Assembly (NCBI GenBank): GCA_032433595.1
Contig: JASWJB010000037.1
Coordinates: forward strand, 1-64,000
Direction of reading: 5' to 3'
Length of the DNA stretch: 64,000 nt
From: Conoideocrella luteorostrata
Lineage: Eukaryota > Ascomycota > Sordariomycetes > Hypocreales > Clavicipitaceae
Position numbers and translations under genes: made by a program. The notes under the pieces are model-generated. The model saw nothing but the letters and a program-made list of their open reading frames with translations, was not told the DNA's origin and did no database searches. Shown piece after piece: positions 1-13,000 of the stretch. Numbering within the stretch: position 1 is the stretch's first letter; each line of letters starts with the position of its first letter.

Positions 1-1309
1 TTTTTGTTGTCTTGGACTCGTGACTCCCTCCCAGGGGAGCATCTTCGTCATGTTTTGACATGAACCAAAAGACCCTGCCTGCTGGGAGCCCCCCTGCATA
101 CCACATGTGTACCCTGCGAGCTATATCAAAAGGAATGAATGGATCACACTCGCAAATGGTCTTGGAACATTGTGTCTGGGCCGCGTGCTCCGCTTTGCTT
201 GCCGTGTTCATGCCAGTTGCTGCAAAACAACCGTTTTTTATTTGTTATTTTAGTTTTTCTGGGTTGTCTCAGACCCTTGGATTCGTCGTCGCATTGAAGA
301 GAGACCCTTTGAATGATGCTAGCTCGCCAGGTGGCGCAGGAAAAATGTCTTGTCAATGAATGACTGTTCTGAATGACCACGGATCATCCCCTGACCACCA
401 CCACCACATTCTAGTTAGACGCGCCCCGTTTTGTTCTCGATGCTCGCCGTCTGAGCCTTGCAAAGGGGGGAGGGAGACGGGGCTGTTAGTCCAGGCGTGG
501 TGTGTACATGTGTGACTGCCCTTTTTTCTGTGTGCCGCCCATGTCGCACAGTAACGTATGCAGCAGCATTGCGGAGCGTCGTGGTGCTCCCGTGCTGTCC
601 AGCAGGGCCGTACATCATTGGCCCGGCGTACTTTGTGTCTGTCTCTCCTGGGGAGGTCCAGCCGTTTGTGCGTGCCTGCGCCTTTTCGTTTGCTTTCCGA
701 ATATCAGATTATTGGGCTGTTGTACGGAGGACTCTGCAATGTTCGTGACAACCTTTTACTTGCTTGTGTCTCGGGAGGGTAGCGAAAGGGTCCTCGCTAG
801 TGGCAAGTGTCCCTTGCCTCGCGGCGTGGTGGCTCTGCGTCTTTTACTGTTCCGGTGACGCTGTGCGAGATGGCAAATTGGCAGGGCTGCTGCTGGCTGA
901 GCGGCTTGAGCTCTTCAGGTAAGTCGAGTACGTAGGCCATCGAGGCTGGAAGGCAAATGGAAGGGCAAGTCGTTACGTGGATGTGTGCATGTTGAACAAG
1001 CACGCCTTCAACACAACATGCCAGCATGAGCAGGAGCAGGAGTCGTCTGAGACCCTACATCACTCACGGTCTGTTGCATTGTGCGTAGTTTCAACCCAGT
1101 ATAACCGATTGATTGAATGGCAAACTCATGCTCTATATTATCACAGACGTAGCATGTCGGCATTTTAATAGCTGGCGAACCTTGCCTATCGATAATCTAT
1201 CCGTTGGGCATGCGTCAAGTTTGGAGGTTTCCTGTCCGGGCGATGGATAACCTCGTCCTTGGAAGACGTATTTCATCGGTGAATGCCTTTTGGGCGGAGG
1301 TGAAAGCGT

Positions 1310-1350
1310 AAATAAAAATAAATAAATAAATAAATAAATAATAATAATAA
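1310..1350. repeat. AAAT/AAT microsatellite
   Basis: A run of AAAT units passes into AAT units. It is a simple-sequence repeat with no coding meaning. Confidence 0.9.
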
Positions 1351-4300
1351 ACCTATAATTGCCTTCAGTATGCCTCATTGAGCCATCTAATTTCGCTGTA
1401 CCAACAATTATGCTACACAAACGTAACGCGTAATGCGTGGTGTTGCAGGCGGATGTACGCTGCTGAACCGGCCCGGGAGTGGGTCAATTACTACCCTTCG
1501 TCCCGCCGCCAGCCGGCGACGCCGATGAGGCTACTCCTCCGGAACTGGCTGGCATTTCATCACGTTTTCTCCATCTCAGCCTGCGTCGTAATCAGCTGTT
1601 CCGTACTCCGTATGTACACGCAATGAAAAACCAAAACGCCACCACCAACGTTCGCTAGGCATAACGGCGACGGCCGGATCCACGGGATCATCGTGTGCTG
1701 CTCTACGGAGAGTTTTCACGCTGAGATGGAAGCCAAGCCAACCAACCAACCGAGGATTCAAACACGATGGACCCAACCATCCATCCATCCATCCAAGGCG
1801 CCTGGCAATAACCTGCCGAAAGACGCCACTCGCGTAAAGTTTTAACATGGCAACCAACCATATCACAGCCCAATAAGTGGAAAGTCAAGATGGACGCATA
1901 ACAAAACTCTCACGACATTCTTGGCTGTTGGCAGTTGTCGCCGAACTCTGCCCGGACGGTATTGTCTTGCCTTGCTTGACAGATGGCATGATAAACGGTG
2001 TCTGGCCGTACGATAGCCCCACTACTGTTACGGAGTAGATCCGGTTGGGTTGGTTGGTGGTCACAACCCAAAAACTGTCATTCATCACGCGGTTTCTTTC
2101 AGGAGTCCGCGGCGGATGCCACACCCGTGATCAAGCTGGCAAGGTAGCAAACTGACAATGTTATGCCCAGAACGGTTGGTGCCGAAGCGGCTGCAAGAAG
2201 GCAGCCTGACTTTTGGGTGGAAGACACCATGCGATATGGAAATGGGCTGCACGAAGCATTTGACAAAAATGTTGCCTCAACTTGGGTCTAGATCTGTTGG
2301 GTATCCACGAGTTAACCTTGTGGCTAACAGCCATGTGTGACCATGTGGACGATTCCATGGGTACGGGGAAGAACTACAGCCCTGTTTATATTTCAGGCGC
2401 TACTGACGGAGCTGTCATTACACCGGTTGGTGCTGGCACGGATGCTATTTGCAGAATGGTGTTGGTGGCAAGCACTCTACGAACGTGTCAGCCATGCGAG
2501 AGTTGCGTCAATACAGAATGATGAATGTATCACTGACGTCGTGGTTGGTTGGAGATGTTGGAAGCCTGGTCCCCCTCCCCACCAACCCCGGTACACAAGT
2601 AGTCGCATAGATATTGACCCAGTTCGACGAGAGGGGTGCAAGCGTTGCGGCGGCATGAATCCCTTCGTGGTGGGTGTATGGAGAAACTGCTGTTTTCCTT
2701 ATCCGCTCGTCTTGTTCTGCTTGAAGAGTAACTATGCACATAAACTGTAAGTGAGCTGCTGAATTGCAGATTCATCAGCCGATAGAACACGGAGTCTTTT
2801 GTCTCATGAGTAGTGCTATATTTGCAAGGCGCTACATGCGCGGCTCAGTTGATGCCACCAAACTCCTCCGTATGATTTCGGGATTATTCCCGTCTGGCTG
2901 GCCCTGGATAATAATCACTCGCCTGGTCATTCATTGCTCATCTAAGTAGTCAACGACTCCAGCCGCTGTGTGAACTAAATAGGTGGCACAGGCACAGGTC
3001 GACACTTTTCGTTACATCCCTCTTATGCTTGGCGTCGGCTCACAGATTGGTTAGTGTGCCAGTGTGAGAACTACTGCAGCCTACGGAGTAGTTTGCGCAA
3101 TATTGGGTTGCTAGCGCATCAAACCTGGTCGTCGTCACAATGACAGGGTTAAGAGGGCTTGACCATTGGCTGTGGTTGGCGTTCCGCCAGAAGTTTCCTC
3201 GGTATGTAGCACAAGTCCGTTGCAATGCGCTAAGAATCAACACCAAATGTTGCTCCGTACTGTCATTCATTTGCCCACGACGATCAGTGATCACGGCAGC
3301 AGCTAGCAAGGCCTTAGTTGTGCATAGTTTGGCACTACCCAGGACCTTGTGGCGCTCTAGAGGCTGCGACGTGTACTCGTGCTAGCTGATGCTCAGATAT
3401 AGACGAGCATCACACAGTCAAATAATCTGTGCGTTGAAGTCTGTGTGCATGGAACCGCTGAACACAATCGACAATGCCATAGTCACGGCGGACAATGGCG
3501 GCGCTACTCTGCAGACCGCGGTGAGCTGGCTAGTGGGTGAGCGGGTATGTGACATGGCTTCGAGTAACCGTTGTATTGGGTTGAAGCTGAGCCCCAAGCC
3601 CAGACGACGTGACGAGTCGATCTGGCGGTTTTCAGCGTGGTATGATGCTAAGCCAACACCTAAGTCAGTATGGAGTGCTCTGTGAGCTCGGTACTGGCAT
3701 TGAAGGACCTTGTCGTGCCTGTTCGTGCTAGTTTCACGCAAATCCGTAAGATCATCATCTCCGCACGTTTGAGATTAATACATCGTCTTCGCCACGCTAA
3801 TGAATGAGAGCGAGGCAGATACTGGTACTCTGTACTCCGTACATGGTGGTGCAAAAGAGCTCTTTTTGGGATCGCTCCCCGGTTTTGTTTGCTTGACCAA
3901 CCAGGGGTAAATGATCTGTGCATTTGTTGGGTGGTGACGCTCTGGCACAGACCAGACAGCGGTTTCGATTGAATGGGGGGATTGAAGATGCACGAGGGTA
4001 GTAGCAGATCTGGCGCTACGTCTTAGAGGGGACTAGCTTCCCGACCCAGTCCCGTGATTTGGTGACTGGTTCGGTGCTAGTAGTAGTCCCCAGGAGTTGG
4101 GAAGGCGCGTCGCAATATTGTACAGCCACAGACCAGACCGCCAGTCTTTCCAGATGGCCAGACGGCAGGAGGGGCAGGATGACCAAGCTCGAGCAGAGTA
4201 CGGAGTAGCATGGCCAGGATGGCAGGGGCACCGAAGCGCCATTGCGAAGCAGACCCGTTCACGATTGGCAGAAGCATCTATAACATCGCGACTTCTATTG

Positions 4301-6242
4301 CCTGCGGATGCTGCATTGCATCAAGGACAGTGGCGGCGAATCATCTGGAGCACAATGGAAGTTGTACGGCGGCACCAATGTAAGTCGTGTCGTGCCGTGC
4401 ACCACCACTCCATGCCATGCCCGCCACTATCATATACTCAGAAGACCGGGACAACGCGAGTACCGCAGCTGCGAGATGTGCGAAATAATAAGTCCAAACT
4501 TGAGAAGAGCGGGAATGGGCGGTCTCGGCGGTGGAAAGGCTCATCAAACGAAGGCCTAATTTTTGAAGTAGGGCATATCATGTCGACTACACACAGATCA
4601 TGCACGAAGACACTGCCTGCAAGGCGTTGCTAGATGCCGTTCACAGCCCAGCGTTTCAGCCGCCCTCACAGCGAGAACTCAAACTGGCCATCCGCAAACA
4701 CATGAAGCTTCGACTAGGGACTATTGAGCCTCGTCCGTCTGTCTGCGACACAAGTGAAAGTCGTCGCACGCAACTTGTCCTTGGTATATAATGCCAAATG
4801 CTTGGGTTTCTGCCTTCAATACCCACCCTCATGATACACGAGCCCGTCTGTTCATCCAAGCTAGTAATGCGAATTATTATTACAATTTCAAACATGACGA
4901 CCGTCAGCACCAGCCACCCAACTGGCTTGCTGGTGACGATGTTTACTACCGTCGCAGTGCCCATCCATGCAATTGACTATGTTTGGTGGTATCCGTACCT
5001 TACCAACTGGCCCGCACTCTGTCGGGAACCGATCCCTAAAAGGACATGAGGAGGGACTACTTATTAGAGCACTGTCAGATTGGAGATTTGGGTGACACGT
5101 TAGTTATGTGGGCGGAGCGTCGAATAATGTACTCCGTATGGACGCCTCTCTTATTAAATTATTATTACCAAGTACGGAGTACGGAGTACTTTGCAGCTCT
5201 AAGGCTTCCCAAGACGAACAGCCTCACTGATCCCGAGGCGTCAGCGCCTCGGGTTCCCATTCTGCCCATTCCAGACCATTCTACTGGCTCATAATGGCGG
5301 CTTCAGCAAGACTGCTTGCAGCGATGAGGCCCGCTACAGTGCGGAGTACTAATTAGTTAAAGAGAAGGTTGCTAAGTTTCCGGGATCCGGCTCCAGTCTC
5401 CCAATCAAACCACGTATCCAAATGCAGGCTCCTGCTCTGAGCACATCCCGTACAACGAATGCCGGGGTTAGTCTAACAGTACGGAGTAGGTGAGGATTAT
5501 GCCCAACTGTTGGAAGCGCGGCTGAGCCTGCGTGAACGGTGATAATGGAGAAATGTGGCAGCCAGCTAGCCAACCAACCAGCCCTGCAACGGATGCATTC
5601 CTTGGTTCCGATGGCAAGAACCTTATGGATAGTAGGTTTGATCTCACACAAAACTTACTTAACACATGTGTTTTATCACATATGTTAATACGATGTGTAC
5701 GGAGTAGACGAAAGAGACTTCCGCAGACAACTCTATTATGACCGATGCTGCGACTTGCTACGCGCAGTGCTTAACAAACAGATAACTTTTTAGTTCTCGT
5801 AGCTCTAGTCCATTTAAGTGCTCCGTACTCGGGACGAAATCTGCTCCAAGTCTCCCGTGTCGCCTCCTGAAAACTGTCTTTGCCCAGCCAGGATACAAGT
5901 CTCTGGCCCCTGCAGTGATACTGTGCACAATTCCTCGAATGGTGGATCCAGCCACTCAGAAGCGTCAAACGTGGCGATCACTCCAATGCTGTCTCTTGCA
6001 TAACTCTTGCTCATAGTGGCGCTTATTGGCCCAGAGGATGGGGGAGTGGTACATCAGCATGCACGTCTATTAACACCACGGCTAATAGTGCGGGTAAAAA
6101 CAAGGCAGCTAATACAGCACTGCGTTGGATGGGCAAATAGGCAGAGCAGATGTGGATTGATGTGCACAGTTCTCCGTACTATGTATGCATGCATGAAGTG
6201 TTAGTGCAAGTGACCATCATGTACTCCGTACAAGGCATCATA

Positions 6243-6259
6243 ATACGGAGTACTCCGTA
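6243..6259. repeat. Inverted pair of the TACGGAGTAC motif
   Basis: Two copies of the window's dispersed motif meet head to head and form the perfect 16-base palindrome TACGGAGTACTCCGTA. Single or tandem copies occur at roughly 35 other intergenic places (for example near 3831, 5174, 5697, 11836, 13562, 15577, 16086, 16119, 21559, 40743, 41129, 49072, 59988, 60245 and 60615). Confidence 0.85.
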
Positions 6260-6998
6260 CTTCAGCGGTAATTGCGCCTCTGTGTCCTCAATAGACAGTA
6301 TTGGCTAATATGTACCAAAAGATTACCAAGTACGGAGTAAAATAAAATAAAATAAAAATACAACCGAAGTACTACGTACGACCTACGTGGGTATCACTGC
6401 TAATAGGAATACCAGCATTCTTGACCATGTCGACGGTTATTATGAATGGATCCTGAAGAACGAGGCTTTCGCACCAAAACAAGTGCATTCCCGCAGACCT
6501 AGACATGTCAAAGTAGAATTTATCCATCCGAGTACTCCGTTCAATGCTCAACGTGTTCCAAGGCGGAGCCCTGGACAAAGTTTGAACCTCATACCAGACC
6601 TCACTGATATTATGCCTGGCCCACCAAACACGCAAAGGTTCACATATTGGTGCCAAAGTTTGTTTGTTGTGCCAATCTGTGCCAGACGGTGGTTATCCCA
6701 TGTCTCATCCGCAAGTCGCCAGTCTTTTTCACTCCGATCCAGGGGTCTGGCATTGGACACAGATTGGTGGCAGATGGGGCAGCGGGCGTTCAATCATTAT
6801 CTTACAATACTCACCCGTACTCTCTACTTTGATCAGATTTCGAGGCGTACAGCACACACAAACAATGTAAGAAAAACCTACCGAGTCACGAGCAAGAGTG
6901 ACAGTGAAGATACCTGGGGTCGGGCGGGACGGCTGGAACACCGAATGAATTTGCTGGATGGGAGTCACCAGAGCGCTTTGTGCCAGCATGCAAGACAG

Positions 6999-7022
6999 GC
7001 ACACACACACACACACACACAC
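6999..7022. repeat. CA dinucleotide repeat
   Basis: An uninterrupted CA run. In two frames it encodes alternating His-Thr, which artificially lengthens the spurious open frames around it. Confidence 0.9.
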
Positions 7023-7558
7023 GCCACGCACTGCAAAACCACAAGGGACGGACCAGGAAGAAGAAGGGTCGGGGTCTGGGGCTGGGAACGGTGGGAGGCA
7101 GTGCGCCGCCTGGTGGTCAGTTACCTTGCGCTCCGTGTCGCCCGATTGTCATGGATCATCGCGATGAGTGAGACTGGACCAAGCAGGGGCGAGAGGGGGG
7201 GCGGCTGGAATTGACTGTACGGGCAAATGGTGGCATTACCGGGTCTTGAATAGCCAGACAGCCAAACAGAAACAAGCCCAGACTCTAGCCGGACCATCGA
7301 TGGTCGCTCTCTCTTGGTTTCGGCTTGGTCATGTTTGGACTGACTGTCCAGTTCCGTGGGTCCATGCCGGGCTCGTAGGCGTTAGTCCAGAAGGCAAAAA
7401 GGGCTGGCGGCGGCCCATGACACGGCAGAACCACTTTATCCTGGTGTGTCAGACTATTCCTCGCCTCTCGTATATTGCTCAGCATCACCACACGATACTG
7501 ATCCCTGCCCTCGCTAGCCTGGAATTGCTTGGGGACTGGGGGCCCACCACCCACCACC

Positions 7559-7620
7559 AGCATCATCATCCACATCATCCACCTCGCCATCCACCTCGCC
7601 ATCCATTTCGACATCCACCC
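7559..7620. repeat. CATC-rich imperfect tandem repeat
   Basis: CATCATC and CATCCACCTCGC units repeat about five times. The repeat produces Met-Trp-rich or His-Pro-rich spurious frames on the two strands. Confidence 0.8.
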
Positions 7621-8465
7621 AAACAACCCTTCCACCCTTCCCTTGGATGGCTTGGCTTGGAAGACGCGGCCGAACCTTACCTTACAACACTGGTACATGG
7701 CACGCCGCAGTTAAGAATAGCTGCAGCAGCAGTGGTAAGTACGGCGCCCCTAGCGTCCCCACCTGGTCGCTAAGACAGCCAACATAGCGGACCCATGTCA
7801 TTAATCTTCTCACCAGGCAGGGTTTGTCATGCTGCTCTGCTGCTGCTCATGTTTTTTTCTGTGATGAGGCTTGTGGGTCTTGGTGTGGATGCTCCACGCA
7901 ATCGTTCTGGTACGTATTTTCCTTCCTCTCGCTCGCCCCAGGCTGGCCTGAGGTGCATGAATGTGTGTGTGTGTGAGCGAGTTGTGTAATGACTGGTCAG
8001 AGTGTGGACCAGCCTTCATCGTTATCTACCTCATGCTGCCCACCTCCAATCGACCGCATTTACCACTTATATGCTTCAATCGCCTTATTTCACGACTTTC
8101 CTTCAACCTCCCATTTACGACCCATCTTCCTTTCCGGATGATACCCTCAAGGTTGTCCAACTTCTCATCTTGACCCTAATCTTCTTAATCAAGGGCACTT
8201 TTTAACTTATTCTCTCCGGACACCTCAACCACTCTGGCATTCTTGACCCGTTGATTCGGCTGTCAAGTAGACGTTGATTGCGATACTTGGACCTGTCTTC
8301 TGACAACAAATTAGCAAACAAAATATATATCCGACCCAGGATATAGGCATTGCTTTACTCCCCGTGGATTGTGTCAGGTCTAGCTGGATACTCTTGCCAG
8401 CTTTATTCAACCTGGAGGAAAGTGCCCTGCGGTGAAGACCAAGTGTCTCTTTTCCACTCCATAAC

Positions 8466-10053
8466 ATGCAGCACCATGCGCCATTCGGATATCCAACGCC
8501 TCCTGCATCACCCGCCTACGACAACTTCAAATGTGGCACCAATCAACTAGCCTACTCGTCGAGATCTTTCCCTACAAGATGCATTCCGCTCGCCCCCGAG
8601 CAGAGACTGGGAAGACTTCTAGAGGGCAAACTTCAGTTGACTGAGATCCTTGGAACCGGAGCTTATGGTGTCGTGTACTCGGCTGTTGACATCAAGACAG
8701 GAGTTCGCTATGCTGTCAAATGCCTGAGCAAGTTCAACGCCGACGGAACGCCATTGGAACGCCGACAAGTTATCTACCAACAACGAGAGATTCGACTCCA
8801 TTACCTAGCTTCATCACATCCAAACGTCGTATCGATGCTTAAGATTGTGGACGATAATGATTGTATATACGTCGTTTTGGAGTACTGTCCCGAGGGTGAT
8901 TTGTTCCTCAACATCACCGAGCTTGGCCAGTACGTCGGCAAAGATGAACTCTCCAGGAATATCTTCCTCCAGATTGTGGATGCCGTGGAACATTGCCATA
9001 AACTGGGGATCTACCACAGAGATCTCAAACCTGAGAACATCCTGGTGACTGATAATGGAAACACTGTCAAGTTGGCCGATTTTGGTCTTGCTACGTCGGA
9101 TGATCGATCCGAGGACTACGGATGCGGCTCAACTTTCTACATGAGTCCTGGTATGTTAGATATTACCCCAAAGTATACCGTCAAAATCATGTCGTTTAGT
9201 CTAACCAAAAGTTATTGAAGAATGCCTCGACGCCTCAACTCGCAAGCCCTACTACATGTGTGCACCTAATGATGTCTGGTCACTGGGAGTTATCCTCGTA
9301 AACTTGACTTGTGGACGCAACCCATGGAAGCAGGCCTCGTTCCAGGACTCGACCTACCGAGCTTACGCTCGATCTCAGGATTTCTTGAAAACAATCCTCC
9401 CGTTGACTGACGAACTGAACGACATTCTGGGCAGAATCTTCAATCCCAACCCTGAATTGCGTATCACTCTCGCTGAGTTGCGTTGCCGCATCATGGCCTG
9501 CCCTCAGTTCACAGTCCCCGCTGCCGCACCTGTCCATGTTCAGCAGCAGACAGTTGCACAGCACATTCCCGAATACGTTACCGACGAGGACGCTGTTGTT
9601 GATGACTATGACTATGACTCTCCTCTTTCTCCAGCCAGTACAACATCCGATGACGGCTCGCTGACTTCCAGCGGATCCACTATCGACGACCTCGATGACA
9701 GCGACTTTGCCCAAGAGCACCAGGATATTCCCAATGCGTTCAACCCAGCAGTCTACGAACCGGAGGATTCCACAGACGGAATGTTCCACGGCCATGACAT
9801 ACCCACCCAAACATACTGTGAACCGGCGGCAATACCAATGCCACCGCTTCATGCCCATCCACAGCCAGTGGCGTGCCATGTACCTGTGCCCATCCAAGCA
9901 CCCGTACCGGTACAGGGTCAGGGTCCTTGTCAGCCCAGAATATTCTTTCCTTTATGGGAAGTGGTCAGATACGTTCAACAGGCTCCTATCATGCAACACC
10001 CGGTAGCCTTCCAACAGGTTCCTTTCATTCCCTCATTCCAAGGCTGCTACTAA
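8466..10053 (+). CDS. Ran1/Sks1-type serine/threonine protein kinase
   Basis: Protein kinase of the fungal Ran1/Pat1-Sks1 group, which in yeasts links nutrient status to growth and meiosis; the role here is inferred from family. Model: exons 8466-9150 and 9221-10053, giving 505 residues. The 70-base intron starts GTATGT, has a CTAAC branch site at 9201-9205, ends AAG, and joins two fragments into an activation segment reading MSPECLD, as expected for this group. Visible kinase motifs are the glycine loop GTGAYGVV (63-70), the AVK lysine (85), HRDLKPEN (184-191) and DFG (205-207). The C-terminal part carries an acidic stretch (EDAVVDDYDYD) and a Pro/Gln-rich tail, probably disordered. The start ATG is the first that keeps the whole domain. 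The gene is intact and isolated, with long non-coding DNA on both sides. I am confident of the kinase call and fairly confident of the subgroup. Confidence 0.92.
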
Positions 10054-13000
10054 GTCATCGAGCCAAGTCACTTTGGCTGTTCTCATCACGTTCTCACACC
10101 CACACATACCTTTTCAACGATGCTCTATCATGGTGTTCTCATATTCCTCTCAGGATAAAAACCAAAAGTCACGAAAAACATGATTCGTTCCGGTCATCAA
10201 AATGCGATTGTCGGATGGCTCAAAATATGATCCGACTCCCTCGCCCTGTATCTATCTAACACAATTCTTTGTCGGCTTTGTTTTTTATAAACAAAAAAAA
10301 AAACAGCGTGGAGTTTATATACTGATATTTGAGAACGATAAAAAAGGTGTATGGCTACTACTACTTTAGTATGCATTTTGTGCAGGCCTTTCGATCTTAC
10401 CGAGGCAACAAATTCTCGGTTTTAGATGCGACACGAAATTTTGCGGCCAGCTTACTCTTTGCTCTTTTTACTATTTTGTTTACACTATTGAGAAAGCATG
10501 TTCAACGGAAAACAGCGGAGCCTCTTTTTTTTTTTTTTATTGGCCTTGTTATTTTTGCGATTGAGACGGGACACGGCCGCGATATTTTACGACAAACAAA
10601 CATATTTTAATCACTGCCAACCGACGAAATTGATTGCGTTTGGGAAGGCACGATGACGTTCACTGGGAGACGGAATCAGGCATATTTGTCTCGGCTTTTT
10701 TTTTTTCTTTTTTTCTTATTACTTCTGCTCTTTGGAGCACTCTAGGGATGGCGATGAGTGAAAACTAGGATGGTCTTTTTATTTATTTTTAACTGGGGAT
10801 TGTTACGGCGGTGTTGGGGTTGATTTGTGTGATCACTATATAGAAAGGATCAGGCTCCAAAGCCTGCCGCATGCCTCGGACAACGGCAGGCGCATATGCG
10901 TTGCGAAGATTTGGGGGAGGGAGAGGGCTATTCGATTAGACTAGCACGTCCAGGAGACGGAGATGAAGATAACATTATGCTCCATTCCACAAATGAGTTC
11001 TATTCGTGGGTGACAGATTTGTGCACATGAGTTTTGACTTCCGACGGGCTTTAGGCCATGGGAACGGATCGTACGGTTCGAGGATAGCCCGGTCCCTGTT
11101 TTGCTATCAAAGCCAAGCTTTTTGCTAACACCGTGATCGAAAGTGGATGATGGACATGTGCCGTGCTTGATGCTCAGACTAGCTCGGAAAGTTTCTTGGG
11201 TGCACTACTATTGTGACACTGCATATTCTACTTCGTATGGGAGAGCATAACTGAGCCAACAGGCAGTCGGAAGTGTCGGAGCCACACCACCCACGCAATC
11301 CTTGTGGACTAGCCTTGCGTTACTTCCCATCTCTCGCCTGGGCAGCTTTTTTGCCTGTCTGCTAGCGCGGATGAGACGGAGATTTCGCGGTCTCATCTAA
11401 ACGGGGAACCCATGTACGGAGTATGGGCTGCTGCTACTCCGTGCTGCCTGTGGCATTTCGAAAGTCCGTTGTATGTACTCCATATGTGACATTTGCACGG
11501 AAGATGGCTACAATAAGAGCTGACGTCGAAGGGTGGCATCTTCTTGTTCCCCTCCCCGCCATCCTTGTGATTCATTTAATATTTTGGGGTGTGTTTGCAT
11601 GGCGGGCGCTGACATTGCATACACTCGCAGACCCGGTAGTTTATGTGAAACCTGTTCAGGACTGAACTTAAATCGTCTGTGGTTGGTGGCATTCGAAATC
11701 ATGGCCCCCTCAATATTGCTTAACCATGCACGGCAAGTAACGTTTTTACTGTAATAACTCACTTTGCGTTCTTTATCCGGTAACAGCGTTTTACGGAACC
11801 AGTCAGTGTGCACAGTCACAGCCAGATACTAACATACTCCGTACTCCGTAGTTACTCCATAGCAGCTGAGGGACTGAGAACGAGAAAATACAAAGCTAAT
11901 TTACTTCCCGTACGTACATGAATGGGGCCATGGCAGTGGGGACCGGAGACGTAATTCAAAAGGATCGCCCGAGCCTAGCCCAGAGTAGAGAGGGCTGAAT
12001 CTCGGCAGCTGCAGTTTGCAAAAAGAAAAAAATCTGCGTATTGATGGAATTTAGCGAGAGGAACGGTCGGGCGGGGAGAGATGGGGCCCCGTTAGTTCCT
12101 GGGTGGGGAAACAGACGATTGTTGGTGATGTAAATTCATCGATCTTGTGGACTGTTTCGGACAGAGGAGAATGACGAGTGACACGACTGAGGCCACCGGA
12201 TGCAGGTTGAAGGAAGCTAATGAAACATTGCATGTGGATGCGCTGCGGCGCCACAAACCCTGGTCTCTGGGCCGGCGTCAGAGACGGAGTTGGGGAAAAA
12301 ATAGATGGGATCGTCGGGCGGTTGGCGGTGTCTGCGCTCGCTGGCTTGGTGCTTTACATGGATTAGGAAGTGCTGTACGAGAGGGCGAGTGAGTGGGTGG
12401 TGAGTGTGTGAGGAGTGTATGAGTGAGGTGAAGAACGCTGAGTGAGTTGAGAGTGAAGGTGCAATAGCGAGTGAGCCGGCTTGGTGCTGGTGCTAGCGAC
12501 GCCGTCCTTTGCAGGATGGGATGCAATGGAACGGAAGCCACAGCACAGTGATAGGCCCGCAAGACTGCCACTAGAGTGGATCGACCAAGTATTGCCAGCT
12601 AGCGAGCTAGTCTGCGAGTAACTCACTGCGTAACTAGTTTTGGTAGTCACCAGTCTAAAGGATAAAAGAGGGGAATCCACTTGCAACACGACGCTGGGTG
12701 GATGCCGAGATTGGCTTGTTCGTTTTAGTTTGTGGCTGTTTTTGGCGTCCAATCTCCGGGACGGAAAAGAGCAAAAGGCGTGAGAGGCTTCGAGGAGTAT
12801 TCCATGGGTGGGCAGAGAAAGAGCGGGGCTTGAATGTGGATGTCGAGATGCGTGGTCGAGAAGCGTGATGCGCGTGGTCAATGTTGGTTTTTGATTTTGA
12901 CTCGCACTTTCGATTTGCATGAGGGATTGCAATGGAAGAGGTGCGGAGCTTCCCACTCCCATTGGCCGTGCGTTTCATCGAGGCCGCCTCTGCCACACTC

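Larger units (their letters stand above)
1..8465. other. Gene-free stretch, repeat-bearing
   Basis: I find no convincing gene here. Open frames up to 275 codons exist, but they run through simple repeats (for example the CA tract), lack recognisable domains, and overlap equally long frames on the other strand. The stretch holds an AAAT tract near 1310-1350, CCAT/ACCA tracts near 1739-1796, a CA tract near 6999-7022, a CATCCACCTCGC-type repeat near 7559-7620, and many copies of TACGGAGTAC or its complement. The last several hundred bases are pyrimidine-rich and presumably form the promoter and leader of the kinase gene that starts at 8466. Confidence 0.6.

Noticed and set aside
6387..7214. 275-codon plus-strand frame
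   Set aside because: It runs through a CA repeat, has no recognisable domain, and overlaps similar-length frames in other phases and on the other strand.
7168..7773. 201-codon plus-strand frame and 137-codon minus-strand partner
   Set aside because: Both owe their length to the CATC-rich repeat, which encodes His-Pro on one strand and Met-Trp on the other.
9280..9897. 205-codon minus-strand frame
   Set aside because: Antisense shadow of the kinase second exon; no domain.
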